Assembly: GCA_033557465.1 (NCBI GenBank)
Contig: CM066043.1
Span: 78,460,662 to 78,524,661 of the forward strand
Source of the DNA: Ichthyophis bannanicus
Taxonomy: Eukaryota > Chordata > Amphibia > Gymnophiona > Ichthyophiidae
DNA length: 64,000 nucleotides
Direction: 5' to 3'
Every line of letters starts with the position of its first letter. The stretch's first letter is position 1. Below are positions 53,298-64,000 of this stretch, one piece after another. A program made the position numbers and the translations under genes. Under the pieces are notes generated by a model. It was not told where the DNA came from, did no database searches, and saw nothing but the letters and a program-made list of their open reading frames with translations.

Positions 53298-53366
53298 CCC
53301 CACTGTGGGTTTGAACCCATGACCTCTGGCTCCACAAGCAGTGAAGTAACCAGTGGGCTACAGCTC
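53298..53366 (-). other. tRNA-like segment 2 (minus)
   Basis: On the minus strand TGTAGCCCACTGG (A-box-like) is followed, about 35 bases on, by GGGTTCAAACCC (a good B box). Confidence 0.55.
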
Positions 53367-53399
53367 CATAGCTGCTAGCAAACCCCTGGCTGGCTGCAG

Positions 53400-54715
53400 A
53401 AGGACTGCACGTCACCACACAAACAGTCTGCTGTGGTCACCAGGATAGGGTTAACCCACCCATACCCATGATGCACTGCACATGCAAATCAGCAGTCTAC
53501 AGATGATCACAAGATGGGGTATGCACCCCCACAGCACCTCGGCTTTTTTAGGGGGAACTGACCGTGTGTGGTACTGGCACAGAGTAGCTACACACCGTCA
53601 CATTGTGCGGGTACTGTACTCACCCTGAGGGTGAGGTGGGGCACCCAGCACCAGGTCCACAGCAGAAATAGGCCATGCTGCAGGACCCCAGCAGTGCTAA
53701 TGTGTGAGATAGGTAGTGTCTGCAGACACACCTTGGATACATCTGTATTTCTCAGTCAAGGTTTAACCCTTATGGACCCATAGGAGGATTATGTACCACC
53801 ACCACCCCCCCTCTGGGGCTGAGGGTGGTAAACAGGGTCTCCCACCAACAGATCCACATTCTACCTCCCTGCATGGTGGCAGTAGAGGGGACCATCAACC
53901 CCAGTCCTGCTGGGGAACAGACACCCTACAGGGCAGTCAATGCAGCTCTGTACACATCCATAAAGCAATAGCAGACAGACATTAGGCCTGGATATGCTAA
54001 GCTGCACTCCACCACTATCTGATATTCTCCTGCAACAAGCCTTCAACCGCTGCACCCTGCAATGTGTTCCAGCAAGACACATACCAGCTGCAGACAGTCT
54101 GCTAGCTAGTCCATAGTGCATGTTCCTGGTGGAAATGCGTGCACCCAGAACTGGGATGTCAGCATACACACCAAGCAGATAGGTCAGTGACTGGGCCCCA
54201 AAAGGGAACCCATAAATATCACATGAAAGAAATACTACATAGCACTATGGGGGAACCTAGCCATGCCGTGGTCACTGCTCAGTCAGGGTGAGAGTGATCT
54301 CCCAGCAGAACATGCTGTTGGCCACCCTGTCTGTGCAGGTGGTGGCCGGGCACTACAATGTCCCAGCCATTGCCCTATGCACTGTGCAGATGCATCCTGG
54401 CCAGGCCACCCTGTCCGGGCTATACCCATGGTACCTTGCTCCTCATTATGCACATTGGCAGGCCAATACTGGCAACAGTGCTGGCAGTGTGGGCTGTGGA
54501 GGGTGTTTGCAGCCACCACACACTGGATAGATAGACACACACTCCCGCACCTATGCCAGCATTGTGCTACTATAGAGGTGTTTGGCAGCCCTGGCCACCG
54601 CACCAGTCCTGGGCACAGTGCAGGCATGGATATGGTACGCAATACTGTTGGGGGTCACTCCCCAGGGTGGTAAACACTGTCAGACACCAGACCTGCAGCA
54701 CACTCCACAGACATC
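53400..54715. other. Left interior of the TIR element, no gene recognised
   Basis: CA/TG-rich sequence with frames up to 136 codons (54263-54673, both strands open). These are low in complexity and match nothing I know. I regard them as non-coding. Confidence 0.4.
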
Positions 54716-54859
54716 AGAAAGGTTGCTATGGGGGGCGGAGCCTGATGCCGAACAGGATAGACGGCTAGAGTAAGAGCTCCGGAGGGACCCGCTAATTAAT
54801 CCGGCTTAAACCTAGTAAGCGTAATTGTGGAAATAGAATATAGCATTGGAAGATATAAG

Positions 54860-55707
54860 ATGTCTGCTGCAAGCCAACTAGGATAGACTTCACTACGGGA
54901 CAGAACATCAGTGCCAAACGTTCAAAAACTGAACCTCCGTCACCACAAAAGATGGCGGCGCGGCCAGAGAATCCGGATGCTCTGCAGGAACTCCTGGTTG
55001 AAGTGAGAGGGGTTGGAGAATTGGTAAGGGCCAATGGTGAAGTGCTGGCAACGGTAAGAGAGGACACCGCGGCGTTAAGATGCAGCATGGAAGCATTGTC
55101 TTTAAGACAGGATAAAGTCGAGCAAGCGGTTGCAGTGCATGAAGAAAGGCTGAAAGAACTAGATAAGCAGGCCAGGCAGATTCGGACCCTTCAAAGAGAG
55201 GTGGAAGAGGGGAACAACAGAGCGCGGCGTAATAATTTAAGGATTATTGGAGTTCCGGAGGGCGCAGAAGGCAGAGATATGATTGGATTTCTAAGTAAGA
55301 TGATCCCGGAGGTCTTAAATCTTGCCTTTGTGCACCCCTTTGAGATTGACCGGGCCCATAGAGTACCCTCGCAAGTGCAGCCTAGCAATAAAAGACCGCG
55401 CCCAATTATCCTGAGAGCCCTACGCTTCCAACAAATTGTTCAAATTGTTGAAGCAGCACGATTGCGTCCCAACGTTGAATTTGAGAGCTGTAAGATTTAT
55501 TTCTTTCCGGACTTTGCAAAAGCTACGGCTGAACGGCGACGGTGCTTTCTTTCATTGAGACCGCGCCTACAACAGCTCCAAGCAAGATTTGGCCTCTTTT
55601 ACCCGGCGCGCATGAGGGTAACGCTCCATAATCAGACTAAAACTGTTGAGGAACCTGAAGCGCTTCGACAGTTCTTGAAGGAAAAAGAGAGCATGCATAT
55701 GCGTTGA
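54860..55707 (+). pseudogene. L1 ORF1 of copy B (single-base deletion)
   Basis: The ATG at 54860 matches the start used in copies A and C. The frame shifts within the first 20 codons, after which KTEPPSPQKMAARPEN continues open to 55707. At 848 nt it is one base shorter than the 849-nt ORF1 of the other copies. It has a coiled coil (CSMEALSLRQDKVEQAVAVHEE), RRM NNLRIIGVPEGAEG, DRAHRVPSQ, and a C-terminal FPDFAKATAERRR. Confidence 0.88.
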
Positions 55708-56272
55708 AGTAGTAACTGTTATATACTTATGGATGGCTCAATCAGTTTGTTGTTGAGTACTCCTATAATAAGTTGGTCTAAACACAGCTGATGATCAGTA
55801 GTTTAAAAAGTTAAATTATCAGTGATGTATTTATAGTCTATGCTTACTACTGCCTGCCTTATGTAATAATTGGCTAGTGCATGTGTACCAGAACAACACA
55901 GTTAGATAAACAGTTTAAAAGGCTATAGTGCGAGCCAATAAATGGCAGTTGGGGGAAGTGTGTGATTGCAGTAAGGGCAAGAATCAAGGGTGGGTGAGCA
56001 GCGGTTTCATGGGAAAGAGGGGAATATTTTCATAGAATTGGCGAGTCCCTCTGTGCCGTCACTGTTCCCACTGGGCTCACCATGTAAATGGGGGGGGGGG
56101 GATCAAAGTCCTCTGGGGTCTAAGGGCGAAATAAGTAAAACGAAGTCTGAGCCGTTAGAGAAATGGGTAAAAGGTGCCTATTTTGTGATGTTAAGGAGAA
56201 GGGGCCGATTAACAAAGTTTAGGAATTTTTGGGCAAATCCGGTGGACCTCCACAAATCAACCGGCACGCGGT

Positions 56273-59200
56273 GCGATTAAAATCCTCTCCTTGAATGTCA
56301 AGGGAATAAACAGCCCCATCAAAAGAAAGAAAATCATACACTATGCGCGACAGGAGAAAGCCGACATTCTTTTATTGCAGGAAACGCATTTGAACACAAA
56401 CGAATCGCTTAAACTAAATATTAAGCCCTTTGCGCTGGTGGCCTACTCCGCAGCAGTCAAACGAAACGGAGTAGCTATATTGGCTAAGAAGTCTCTCATG
56501 CCAACCATTTCACGGACCAGCTCGGATAAGCAGGGTAGGTGGACCAGAGCCGCCTTTAAAGTTGGGGAGCTGGAATTTGTATTGATTAATGTATATGCTC
56601 CTAATGCCGAGCATCCAGAATTCTTCCGCGCCCTGGCTCAGGATTCTCTCCTCGGTAATGGGGAACCGATAATCCTGGGAGGTGACTTCAACCTGGTCCT
56701 TGATCCCCTTGTTAATAAAAGCCCCCCCAAGGCAAGTAAGCCCTCCAAGTAGCAAATGGTAGTCAATATGTTGATGAGAGAAAGGGGGCTGGTGGATATC
56801 TGGAGGTTGCAACATCCAAAGGACCAGGACTTTACTTTCTTCTCTAACCCTCACCTATCTTCATCACGTATAGACTTCTTCCTAATTTCTAAAGCACTGG
56901 TACCGAGCAGTATAGAATCTAGCATTCAGGCAATGCATATATCGGACCATGCAGCTTTTTACTTAGAACTACAAGATACGAAAAACAGCGATAAGTCCTT
57001 AAAGTGGGCCTTTGATAGATCCCTCTTGGAGGATGAGGAGTTTTGTTCCAGAGTCCAAATGGCTATAAAAGAATACTTCCAGTTTAACCTCCTGCAAGAC
57101 ACAGGTGGCTGAGCTTGGTGGGAGGGTTTTAAAGCCTCCATCAGAGCCACTATTACGAGCTATGCGATCCTCCTGGCACGACAACGTAAGGAGCGGTTAG
57201 CTGATCTGGAAAAGCAGATCAAAGCAGGTGAACGTATTCGAACACAACGCTCAGATCCCTGTATATTGCTACGTCTTCAGAGATTGAGATTTTGCTATAA
57301 TCAAATGATTACAGACGAAGTATCGAAGAATGTTCAAGCTCAGAAAGGAGCCTACTACTGGGAAGGCAACAAGGTGGGCCGCATATTAGCGAATGCTTTG
57401 AAGGGCCAGAAGGAGGCAGGTCGAGTAACGGCACTGCGAGACACTTCCAGTCAGAGTCTGCTAACTAAAGATGAGGAGATTGCGGACGCATTTGGCTCCT
57501 ATTATGCTCAGTTGTACTCGTCAGAGGTTAAGACTTCTAAGATAGCTTTCGATGAACTGATAGCCGAGGTGCAGAGACCGACGTTGGACAAGGACGCGGC
57601 GGAGTCGCTGGAAGCCCCAATTTCCCATACAGAAATCCATCAGGCCATTCAGACACTGGCTGTGGGCAAGGCGGCTGGTCCAGATGGACTTCCTGCGGAA
57701 TTTTACAAGGCCTTTTTCAAAGAGCTTGCCCCGCACTTGCAAGATTATTTTCTGGCCCTGCTACGGGACATTCCTCTGGTGGGGAATTTTGCTGCGGCGA
57801 GTGTGATCGTTCTGGAAAAGAAAGGTAGGGACCCCCAGATGGTCAGTAATTATCGTCCGATATCCTTATTGAATGTTGATTATAAAATTTATGCTACGGT
57901 CCTGGCCAGCCGACTTGCTGGGGTAATCCCTAGGCTGATACATCCTGATCAATGTGGCTTTACCAGCGGTAGATCGACAGCGGACAATGCTCATGTCCTG
58001 GCGAGTGGGGAGAAGGCAGATAGTCCTTTAGTGGGGCTATGTCTCGACGCGGAAAAGGCCTTTGACAGGCTAGAGTAGTCCTTCATCTTCGCTGCTCTCA
58101 GATGGTTTGGAGTAGGGGAAGGTTTTGTCAAGCTGTTGGAAGTCATGTACACCCGACCTCTGGCAAGTGTTAAGGTGAATGCAACGCAATCAAAGGAGAT
58201 AATGCTGAGTCGGGGCACTCGGCAAGGATGCCCCCTATCACCGCTACTGTTCAACCTGGCTCTTGAGCCCCTATTGCTTGTTCTCCGACAAAATCCACAG
58301 ATAACAGGGGTATCGATAGCAGGCCAGTCAGTGAAGCTGTCTGCTTATGCTGATGACCTCCTTCTCTTCACTTCCCCGGAATCGGTTGCAGTGGTTTTGG
58401 AGCAAATCGGGCAGTATTCGCAGTTGTCGGGATATCTTTATCTTTTATCTTTATTTAAAATTTGATAAACCGCTTTCCGTCGAAACATAAAGCGGTGTAC
58501 AATTAAAGGTTGGCAATGCAAAAACAAGGAAAAAGAACGCCAAAGCAAAATAGGAAAGTAAAAGTATAAAAGCATAGACAGATAAAATAGACAAAACATA
58601 ACAAAACAAGAGAGCCAATATTTTAAAAACATAAGGTTACTAAAACATAAGAATACAGCAAGAATAATAGGCCCATATTGGGGAAGACAAAACAGACTGT
58701 GGGTAGACAAAGTGCATGACAGGACAAATATACGAACAAACAAAAATACATATCAACTGAAAACATCAGGGAGGACCATCGGGAGAGAGTTGAAAGGCTT
58801 GCTGAAACAGATGGGTTTTGAGTAGTGTTTTAAATTGAGAACAGGAAGGTTCCAATCGGAGAAACGGTGGTAATGCATTCCATAATACTGGGCCTAAGAA
58901 GAAAAAAGCTGCATGACGGGTTTGTTTGAGGTGTGCTTGTGACGGGGAAGGGAGGGACAGGCGATTAGCGTGGAGAGAGTGAAGCTGACGGTAAGGGGTG
59001 TGAAGAGAGATCCGATCTGCAAGATATAAGGGAGTATTGGTATAAAGGGCACGATGAATTAGAATAAGGAACTTATAATGGAAACGAAAACGGAGGGGTA
59101 ACCAGTGCAAGCGGAAAAGAATAGGGGTGATATGATCATAGCGGTGTGAGAATGTGATGAGATGGGCAGCGGCATTTTGGATGCGCTGGAGACGTAGAAG

Positions 59201-60797
59201 CTGAAATTTAGGATACAAAATCAATTGGGGAAAGTCAATAGCCTTCCCCTTGAATGCCAGGATTCATAAAGCGGACATGGAGCAGTTCCCATTTATATGG
59301 GAGCCGAAGATGTTCAAATATCTAGGGGCATATTATGGCTATCCGCTGGAAGAAGCGGTGCGATACAATGCAAATGCCCTTTTAGAGAAAACCCGCCTCA
59401 TGACTACTAAATGGTCCCCCCTGGCTCTATCATGGTGGGGGAGGCTTGAAACAATTAAGATGATGATAGCCCCAAAGATTAACTATACGCTTGAAATGAT
59501 ACCATGCAATATGCAGTCGCAAGTATATCAGCAAATAGAGAGGATGTTAGTGAGATTTTTGTGGAACAACAAAACGCCCAGGATTGCTCTCAAAAAACTT
59601 AAAGCCTGTAAAGAGCAGGGAGGAGTGAAGTTTCCAGACTTTATGCAGTACCACAAAGCTTATATGCTGAAACAAGGAGCACAGTGGATGATGATGGACG
59701 CTGGACAACATCCGGTGTGGTTGGAAATAGAAAAGGCAATCATGGCTCCTTTCCCTTTAAAGCTCCTGCCATATATGATATTGCCGGAAGATAGAAGTTA
59801 CCCTTCAATGATAATTGATACGCAAAAAGCCTTTGCGACTTTACGGGGCTCAGTGGAAAACGCGAACAACTTAACCAGCCAGTGGCCGCTATAGCATAAC
59901 CCACTTCTTAAGATCCAACGGAAGTCTTTTGCCTGGAGGCAGTGGTATTCTAAGGGAATCTGGACGATTGGTCAGCTGCTTGAGCAAGGAGGATGGAAGA
60001 GCTTTGATCGATTACAACAGGAATATAGTCTCCCCAGCTCTGCATATTTCCAATGGCTGCAAATTAGGCATTGCATAACTAGATCATTGACAGACCTCCG
60101 TTCCCTGGAAAAAACAGAGATTATAAGTGATGTAGCAGCTGCTTCAAGCTGGGCCTCCCATTTCTACAAAATGTTGGCTCCAAGCATAAAGCAGGGCGTG
60201 ACAGGCACCCAAAAAGTGTGGAAGCACGACACAGGCATGGAATTGTCACAGCAGCAGTGGGAGCAGCTCTGGACAAAACAAGTGAGAGTTTCAAAATCGG
60301 CTTCTATCACCCAGGCCCTGTTTTTCCTGGCACATAGAGCTTATCTCACCCCGGTTAAGGTTGCCAAGTGGGGACAGGGAGCAAACGAGCAATGCTGGTC
60401 ATGTCAAAAACAACGGGGCATACTTGCCCACATTGTATATCAATGCCCCTGTGTGCAACCATTCTAGGGGCAGATATGGGAGCGGATCCAAAGAATCTTA
60501 GATTTTCGTGAGCCTCTCACCTGGGGAATCATAAGTTTGCGCTCGGCATCCAGCATCCCCTCACTTCAGAAGAAACATTACTTCCTGTTAGATTTTATGA
60601 TCGGGATTGCACTTTACCTTATAGTTCTTCATTGGATTCACACCTATGATCTAAATGTGCAGAGTTGGTGGAATCACTTATGTAGATATAGTAAATTCGA
60701 ACAAATGCCCAGAAGGGGTGTGACAAGGACGGCATCCGGGCTATCTAAATGGAAAGTGCTAAACGACTATGTGTGTATGTCCCAGACTCCCAGATAA
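56273..60797 (+). pseudogene. L1 ORF2 of copy B: five nonsense codons, no indel, plus L2 insertion
   Basis: Endonuclease: NVKGINSPIKRKK, ADILLLQETHLN, VLINVYAPNAEH, ILGGDFNLVLDP. RT: KAAGPDGLPAEFYK, NYRPISLLNVDYKIYA, GLCLDAEKAFDRLE, GTRQGCPLSPLLFNLALEP, and SAYADDLLLFTS. C-terminus: CWSCQKQRGILAHIVYQCPC. Stops are at 56750, 57110, 58076, 59892 and 60465. The last four stand where copy A has Trp (TGG). The reading phase on each side of the L2 insertion agrees once its length plus TSD (781 bp) is subtracted, so no frameshift has occurred. The start codon is not evident. Confidence 0.9.
58435..59210 (-). mobile_element. L2-like LINE 3' end inserted in L1 copy B
   Basis: The minus-strand frame 59224-58766 reads LQRIQNAAAHLITFSHRYDHITPILFRLHWLPLRFRFHYK and FFLGPVLWNALPPFLR, the L2-type C-terminal block. 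The 3' end is a TATCTTT-type repeat (58435-58460). GGATA is present at 58430-58434 and 59211-59215 as a short TSD. Confidence 0.88.
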
Positions 60798-61338
60798 TCC
60801 TCCGATATCTGATCAAAATAAGGCACCTAGAAAGAATCACCCATTTAGGGTCATGTTCAAAAGTGGCCTACGGCTCAGAGATGGTAATCTAATGGCTTCC
60901 AGAGGACAGGGAGGGAGGGGTGGGAGGCTGGGAGGTTAGTGGGTGTATATAGGTTTAGATAGTAGGTTTTTGTTTAGTTAGGTACAGTCATGGGCTGTAA
61001 GCCTTATGTATAGGATTATGTGGTGTGTTGTATGCATTCCCATGACTGTATGAAAAGCAATAAAAATATAATAAAAAAAAAAAAAAAAGAAAGGTTGCTA
61101 TGATGGAGCTCAGTCAGCAAACCATGCTTAACATAGGAATTGCTATCTGCCAGTAATCATAGCTACCTTTTGATAGCTGTGTACCGTATTCCCAGGTTTA
61201 GGGTGGCATTGCTACGGTATGCAAGTGCTAGTATTGGGAGATGCACGCAGGGCCCAATGTCCTGCCTCTCCAAGAGGCATTGGCTAATGGAGCCTGTGGG
61301 TGTGGGTGTGTCTGTCCCTGTTGGCTGCTGCTTTACGG

Positions 61339-61524
61339 CAGAGGTTCCCAACTCCAGTCCTGGTGTGCCAAACACTGTTCGGGTTTTCATGCTGTCCCTC
61401 ATAAATATGCATGAGATACATCTGCATGCCATGGGGGCGGTGCATAGATATGCAGCACAGGCATCTTTATTAGAGGCAGCATGGAACCTGAATGGCCCTC
61501 CAGGACTGCATTTGGGAGACTCTG
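61339..61524. mobile_element. Decayed hAT-like MITE
   Basis: It begins CAGAGGTTCCCAACTCCAGT and ends CCAAATGCAGTCCTGG in inverse, closing with GACTCTG, so the ends form imperfect TIRs. An internal ATGCATGAGATACATCTGCATGCC-type core follows. The octamers at its edges agree at only five of eight positions. Confidence 0.5.
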
Positions 61525-61671
61525 CTCTAGGTAATGCGCCTGTTTATGGTGTCTGTGCTCTGTAGGGTAAAATGTAGGTGTTTTGGGCATGTTTACATCA
61601 TCTGCAATAAAGGTTCTGTCTGTATTAGCACGTTTTAGTAGTGGGTAAAAAATGGGGGCTGGGTTGGTAGG

Positions 61672-61750
61672 AACCACACCTGGGACTTGAACCTGTGACC
61701 TTCTGCTCCTGAACACACTGGCTGTGTGCACTGCACCACCGGGTTGCCAC
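61672..61750 (-). other. tRNA-like segment 3 (minus)
   Basis: On the minus strand GTGGCAACCCGGTGGTGCAG (A-box-like region) is followed by GGTTCAAGTCC, a perfect B box. Confidence 0.5.
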
Positions 61751-62919
61751 AGAGACAGTACATTCCCTGGGGATAACATGACTGTTCATCAGACGGGGCC
61801 TGTCTGTTGCAGTGCATGGCACCCACCTACACAGGGCTAGGCCATGGTCTGCTCTGGGCAGCTGCCACTGCCCCCTCCACCACCAGTGCCCCTCTGCCAC
61901 CCTGCTGACATGCCCTTCTGGTGGTGCTGGTGGAGCGCAGTCTCAGGCCATCCAGTGTGCGGGTAGGCGGCTGCCTATGGTGCGGGTTCTGGGGTAGGGG
62001 TGCCTGCAGAGGTGTCTGCGCTTCCCCCCAGCACCGCCTGCCACTGTTCTGTGCCCTTGGGGGTCCCTACTGGGTACTATCCCCTGTGACACTGTGGGAA
62101 GCACACTCGTGCCCATGCTGGGACCTCATCAGTTGCTGTCTGGCTGCTCTACTGTTTCAGCATTCCTATGGGCCACTAGGCATCACCCTAGTCCGCACTG
62201 TGGTCTAGTCCCTCTGTGTCCCCTTTCCCAGCATCTGTCCAGTTGCCCATTCCGACATGCCCGCCCTGCTGTTGTGGAACATGTGCACCCCATAGGAAAC
62301 CTGTCCAATGGAGAGGGAAACTCTGATGAGCGCAATTGCATTGTGGGATCATTCACCTTGTATGGGTACGGAGCGTAGACCCTTCCAAAATTCATATCTT
62401 TTCTTTGAGCTTTCTCGGGAGTGCTTTTTGATGTTTCCCATTAATATCACTATTGCCCAGCTTGGTTATGTTTTTTTTATATTTTGTTGGGGTCATTTTC
62501 AATGTTTCTTTCAACTTTTGTTCCTTGCACATGTATCACACTTATCACTTTTTTGTAGGTTTCCCTGGTTTTGCTGTACATTGCTGACAGAAATGGTTTC
62601 TCTGCCCTTAAAATCAGCTCTAACGCCAGGGTTTCACTGGCGTTAGTTTTGAGCCTCGGATTTCACATCGTTAGTGTGCGGGGAGCCTCTCCCCTCCCAC
62701 TCTCCACCCATTGACCCCTTCTCTCCGCCCCTGGGGAGCCTTTCTCTGCCCTCCGGGAGCCTTTCCCCGCCTTCAGCGCTCATTTGCGCCGCTGCGCACA
62801 TTAACGCGCGCTAAGGTACCTGAGCGCCTGATAAAGCGCCATTAACACGTATTAAGGCACCTTAACGCGCGGTAACGTCACAGAGCGCACATTAGGAAGG
62901 TTTAGTAAACATACCCCTG

Positions 62920-64000
62920 GGGGGGCGGAGCCTGATGTCCAGCGGGTTAGACGCTTCGCGCTGAAGCTCCCGAGGGGCCTACTCAGAATCCTGACTTAAT
63001 ACCTACATTAACTTAATATTTTGCTCCGAACTTACCGGGGTGCCTCGGGGGGGATGGCGGCCCATAAACCAGCGCGCTTAGACTTCGGATCTCCCTCTTC
63101 TTCACACGGAAAACGTTCCAAGACAGAGCTGCCTTCCCCACAAAAGATGGTGCCATTTCGGGATAACCCCGAAATGCAACAGGAGATCTTGGAGGAAATA
63201 CGTGGTGTGAAGGAACTGGTGCAGTCCAACGGAGAAGCGCTCCGAGCCATGAGAGAAGATTTTGGTGTGCTTCAGGATCGACTTGAAGGTCTTTCATTAC
63301 GGCAGGACAATATGGCGGGGGTCCTCGACTCGCACGTGGTGCGCTTGGTGAAACTGGATGAGGCTGAGCGTCAGATACAGAATCTACAAAAAGAGTTAGA
63401 GGATAGCAATAATCGAGCCCGTCGCAACAATGTAAGGCTCATTGGTGTACCGGAGGGCGCGGAAGCAGGAGATATGAGAGAATTCCTGGTCAAAACTCTT
63501 CCCTCCTTGCTGAAGATTACTTTTCACAGAGATCTGGAAATTGACCGAGCACATCGTGTTCCTACCAGCATGGCGCTCAATCGGACGACCCCCCGGCCCA
63601 TCATTTTTCGTCTACTGAGATATCAGCAAGTTGAGCAAATTCTCAATGCTGCCCGGGCGAATCGTCATTTGGAGTTTGAAAACCATAAAGTCTCCTTCTT
63701 TCCTGACTTGGCTAAGCCCACAGTTGACCGTCGGAAGAGACTCCTTGCTTTTCGACCTAGACTTCGACAGTTACAGGCTCGCTTCGGCGTCTTATATCCA
63801 GCGAAGCTCAGAGTGACTCTCCATAACCAAACTCGTACCTTCGAAGATCCTGATCTGCTAGCAACATTTCTAGCTTCCAAAGAAGCAGACCAGATGCGCT
63901 AATCCAACAGCTTGGATGGAATCCGCTGGAACTGTCCGCCATTTTGAATGGCCCGCTGCGGTGATCGCTGCCTGAAACGGAGACTGCCTGGACTTTTCTT
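62920..64000 (+). mobile_element. Tx1/L1-clade LINE, 5' part (L1 copy C, runs off the window)
   Basis: It begins with the same GGGGGGCGGAGCCTGATG as copies A and B, directly after the right TIR of the DNA element. It holds an intact ORF1 and the start of the inter-ORF region. Confidence 0.9.
63054..63902 (+). CDS. L1-type ORF1 protein (copy C), intact
   Basis: The ATG at 63054 gives 282 codons, the same length as in copy A. It has the N-terminal MAAHKPARLDFGSPSSS, a PSPQKM motif shared by all three copies, a coiled coil (about residues 45-125; VLQDRLEGLSLRQDN), the RRM start NNVRLIGVPEGAEAG, and DRAHRVPTSM. It is followed by RPIIFRLLRYQQVEQILNAAR, VSFFPDLAKPTVDRR and FGVLYPAKLRVTLHNQT. No stop or frameshift. 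ORF2 should follow outside the window. Confidence 0.93.
   Translation: MAAHKPARLDFGSPSSSHGKRSKTELPSPQKMVPFRDNPEMQQEILEEIRGVKELVQSNGEALRAMREDFGVLQDRLEGLSLRQDNMAGVLDSHVVRLVKLDEAERQIQNLQKELEDSNNRARRNNVRLIGVPEGAEAGDMREFLVKTLPSLLKITFHRDLEIDRAHRVPTSMALNRTTPRPIIFRLLRYQQVEQILNAARANRHLEFENHKVSFFPDLAKPTVDRRKRLLAFRPRLRQLQARFGVLYPAKLRVTLHNQTRTFEDPDLLATFLASKEADQMR

Larger units (their letters stand above)
54730..61087 (+). mobile_element. Tx1/L1-clade LINE, full length (L1 copy B), with an L2 insertion
   Basis: The 5' end GGGGGGCGGAGCCTGATG and a 3' poly(A) are present. The duplication AGAAAGGTTGCTAT lies at 54716-54729 and 61088-61101. It is clearly related to copy A but diverged throughout, hence another subfamily. 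A 12-base G-run lies at 56090-56101. Its ORF2 is interrupted by 58435-59210. Confidence 0.93.
61102..62880. other. Right interior of the TIR element
   Basis: Contains a decayed hAT-like MITE (61339-61524), a tRNA-like segment (61672-61750) and T/G- and C-rich stretches. A small hairpin TAACGCCAG.. / ..CTGGCGTTA lies near 62620-62645. There is no credible gene. Confidence 0.4.
52610..62917. mobile_element. TIR-bounded DNA element of about 3.9 kb, opened by an L1 insertion
   Basis: The left end GGGGTATGTTTACTAAACC (52610) is the exact inverse of the right end (62917), and similarity continues into TAATGTGCGC. Subterminal parts of both ends are rich in GCGC and TTAAC/GTTAA motifs (for example the palindrome TTACCGCGCGGTAA at 52766-52779). 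Without the L1 (54730-61087) it would be about 3.9 kb. It contains three tRNA-like segments and a strong hairpin but no credible transposase; open frames are short and low in complexity. The right flank is another L1, so the TSD cannot be read. A shorter relative may be 29809-29915. Confidence 0.6.

Noticed and set aside
54263..54673. 136-codon open frame with an open frame also on the opposite strand
   Set aside because: Cys/His/Gln-rich, no recognisable motif, and lies in CA/TG-rich sequence inside a non-coding DNA element; treated as chance.

Overview
This window contains no recognisable host gene. It is a dense, deeply nested mass of transposable elements from a large, repeat-rich vertebrate genome. 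The mixture fits an amphibian best, and a caecilian is my best guess: several DIRS tyrosine-recombinase retrotransposons, Tx1/L1-type LINEs with full 5' ends, CR1-like and L2-like LINEs, BovB/RTE LINEs, a Penelope-like element, tRNA-derived SINEs, and mariner, Tc1, piggyBac and hAT relics. The organism is inferred from element content only.

Layout. 1-7313: a nest of DIRS (+), BovB (-) and DIRS (-), with a SINE inside the older DIRS. 7314-8500: CR1-like 3' end with a SINE in its tail. 8505-16800: two decayed copies of a second DIRS family (-), separated by a Tc1 scrap. 17085-19578: BovB with an 11-bp target-site duplication (TSD). 20026-20600: CR1. 20746-24543: a Penelope-like element fused head-to-head to an inverted copy of its own 3' part. 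24635-24960: a hAT-type MITE with a perfect 8-bp TSD. 25521-26945: a second BovB. 28052-29357: mariner. 29480-30180: a CR1 scrap with a small MITE in it.

30559-50462 holds the most interesting material. One CR1-like LINE has been split by a full-length Tx1/L1 element (34014-39505) and by two units of an unfamiliar LTR-like repeat. A second L1 family (43741-50226) carries another unit of the same repeat, and one more complete unit plus a partial one lie at 30559-32606. All four complete units have TGT...ACA ends, 4-bp TSDs, an AATAAA about 170 bp from the 3' end, and a reading frame that is open from the first nucleotide of the unit. They look like solo LTRs that carry the C-terminal part of an unidentified protein.

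50470-62917: DIRS, Tc1, L2 and piggyBac scraps, then a TIR-bounded DNA element of about 3.9 kb (52610-62917) with three tRNA-like segments and a 30-bp perfect hairpin. It has been opened by a second full-length L1 (54730-61087), which itself contains an L2 insertion. A third L1 begins at 62920 and runs off the window.

The elements do not work together as a pathway. Their relation is one of successive insertion, and the nesting order gives a relative age series.
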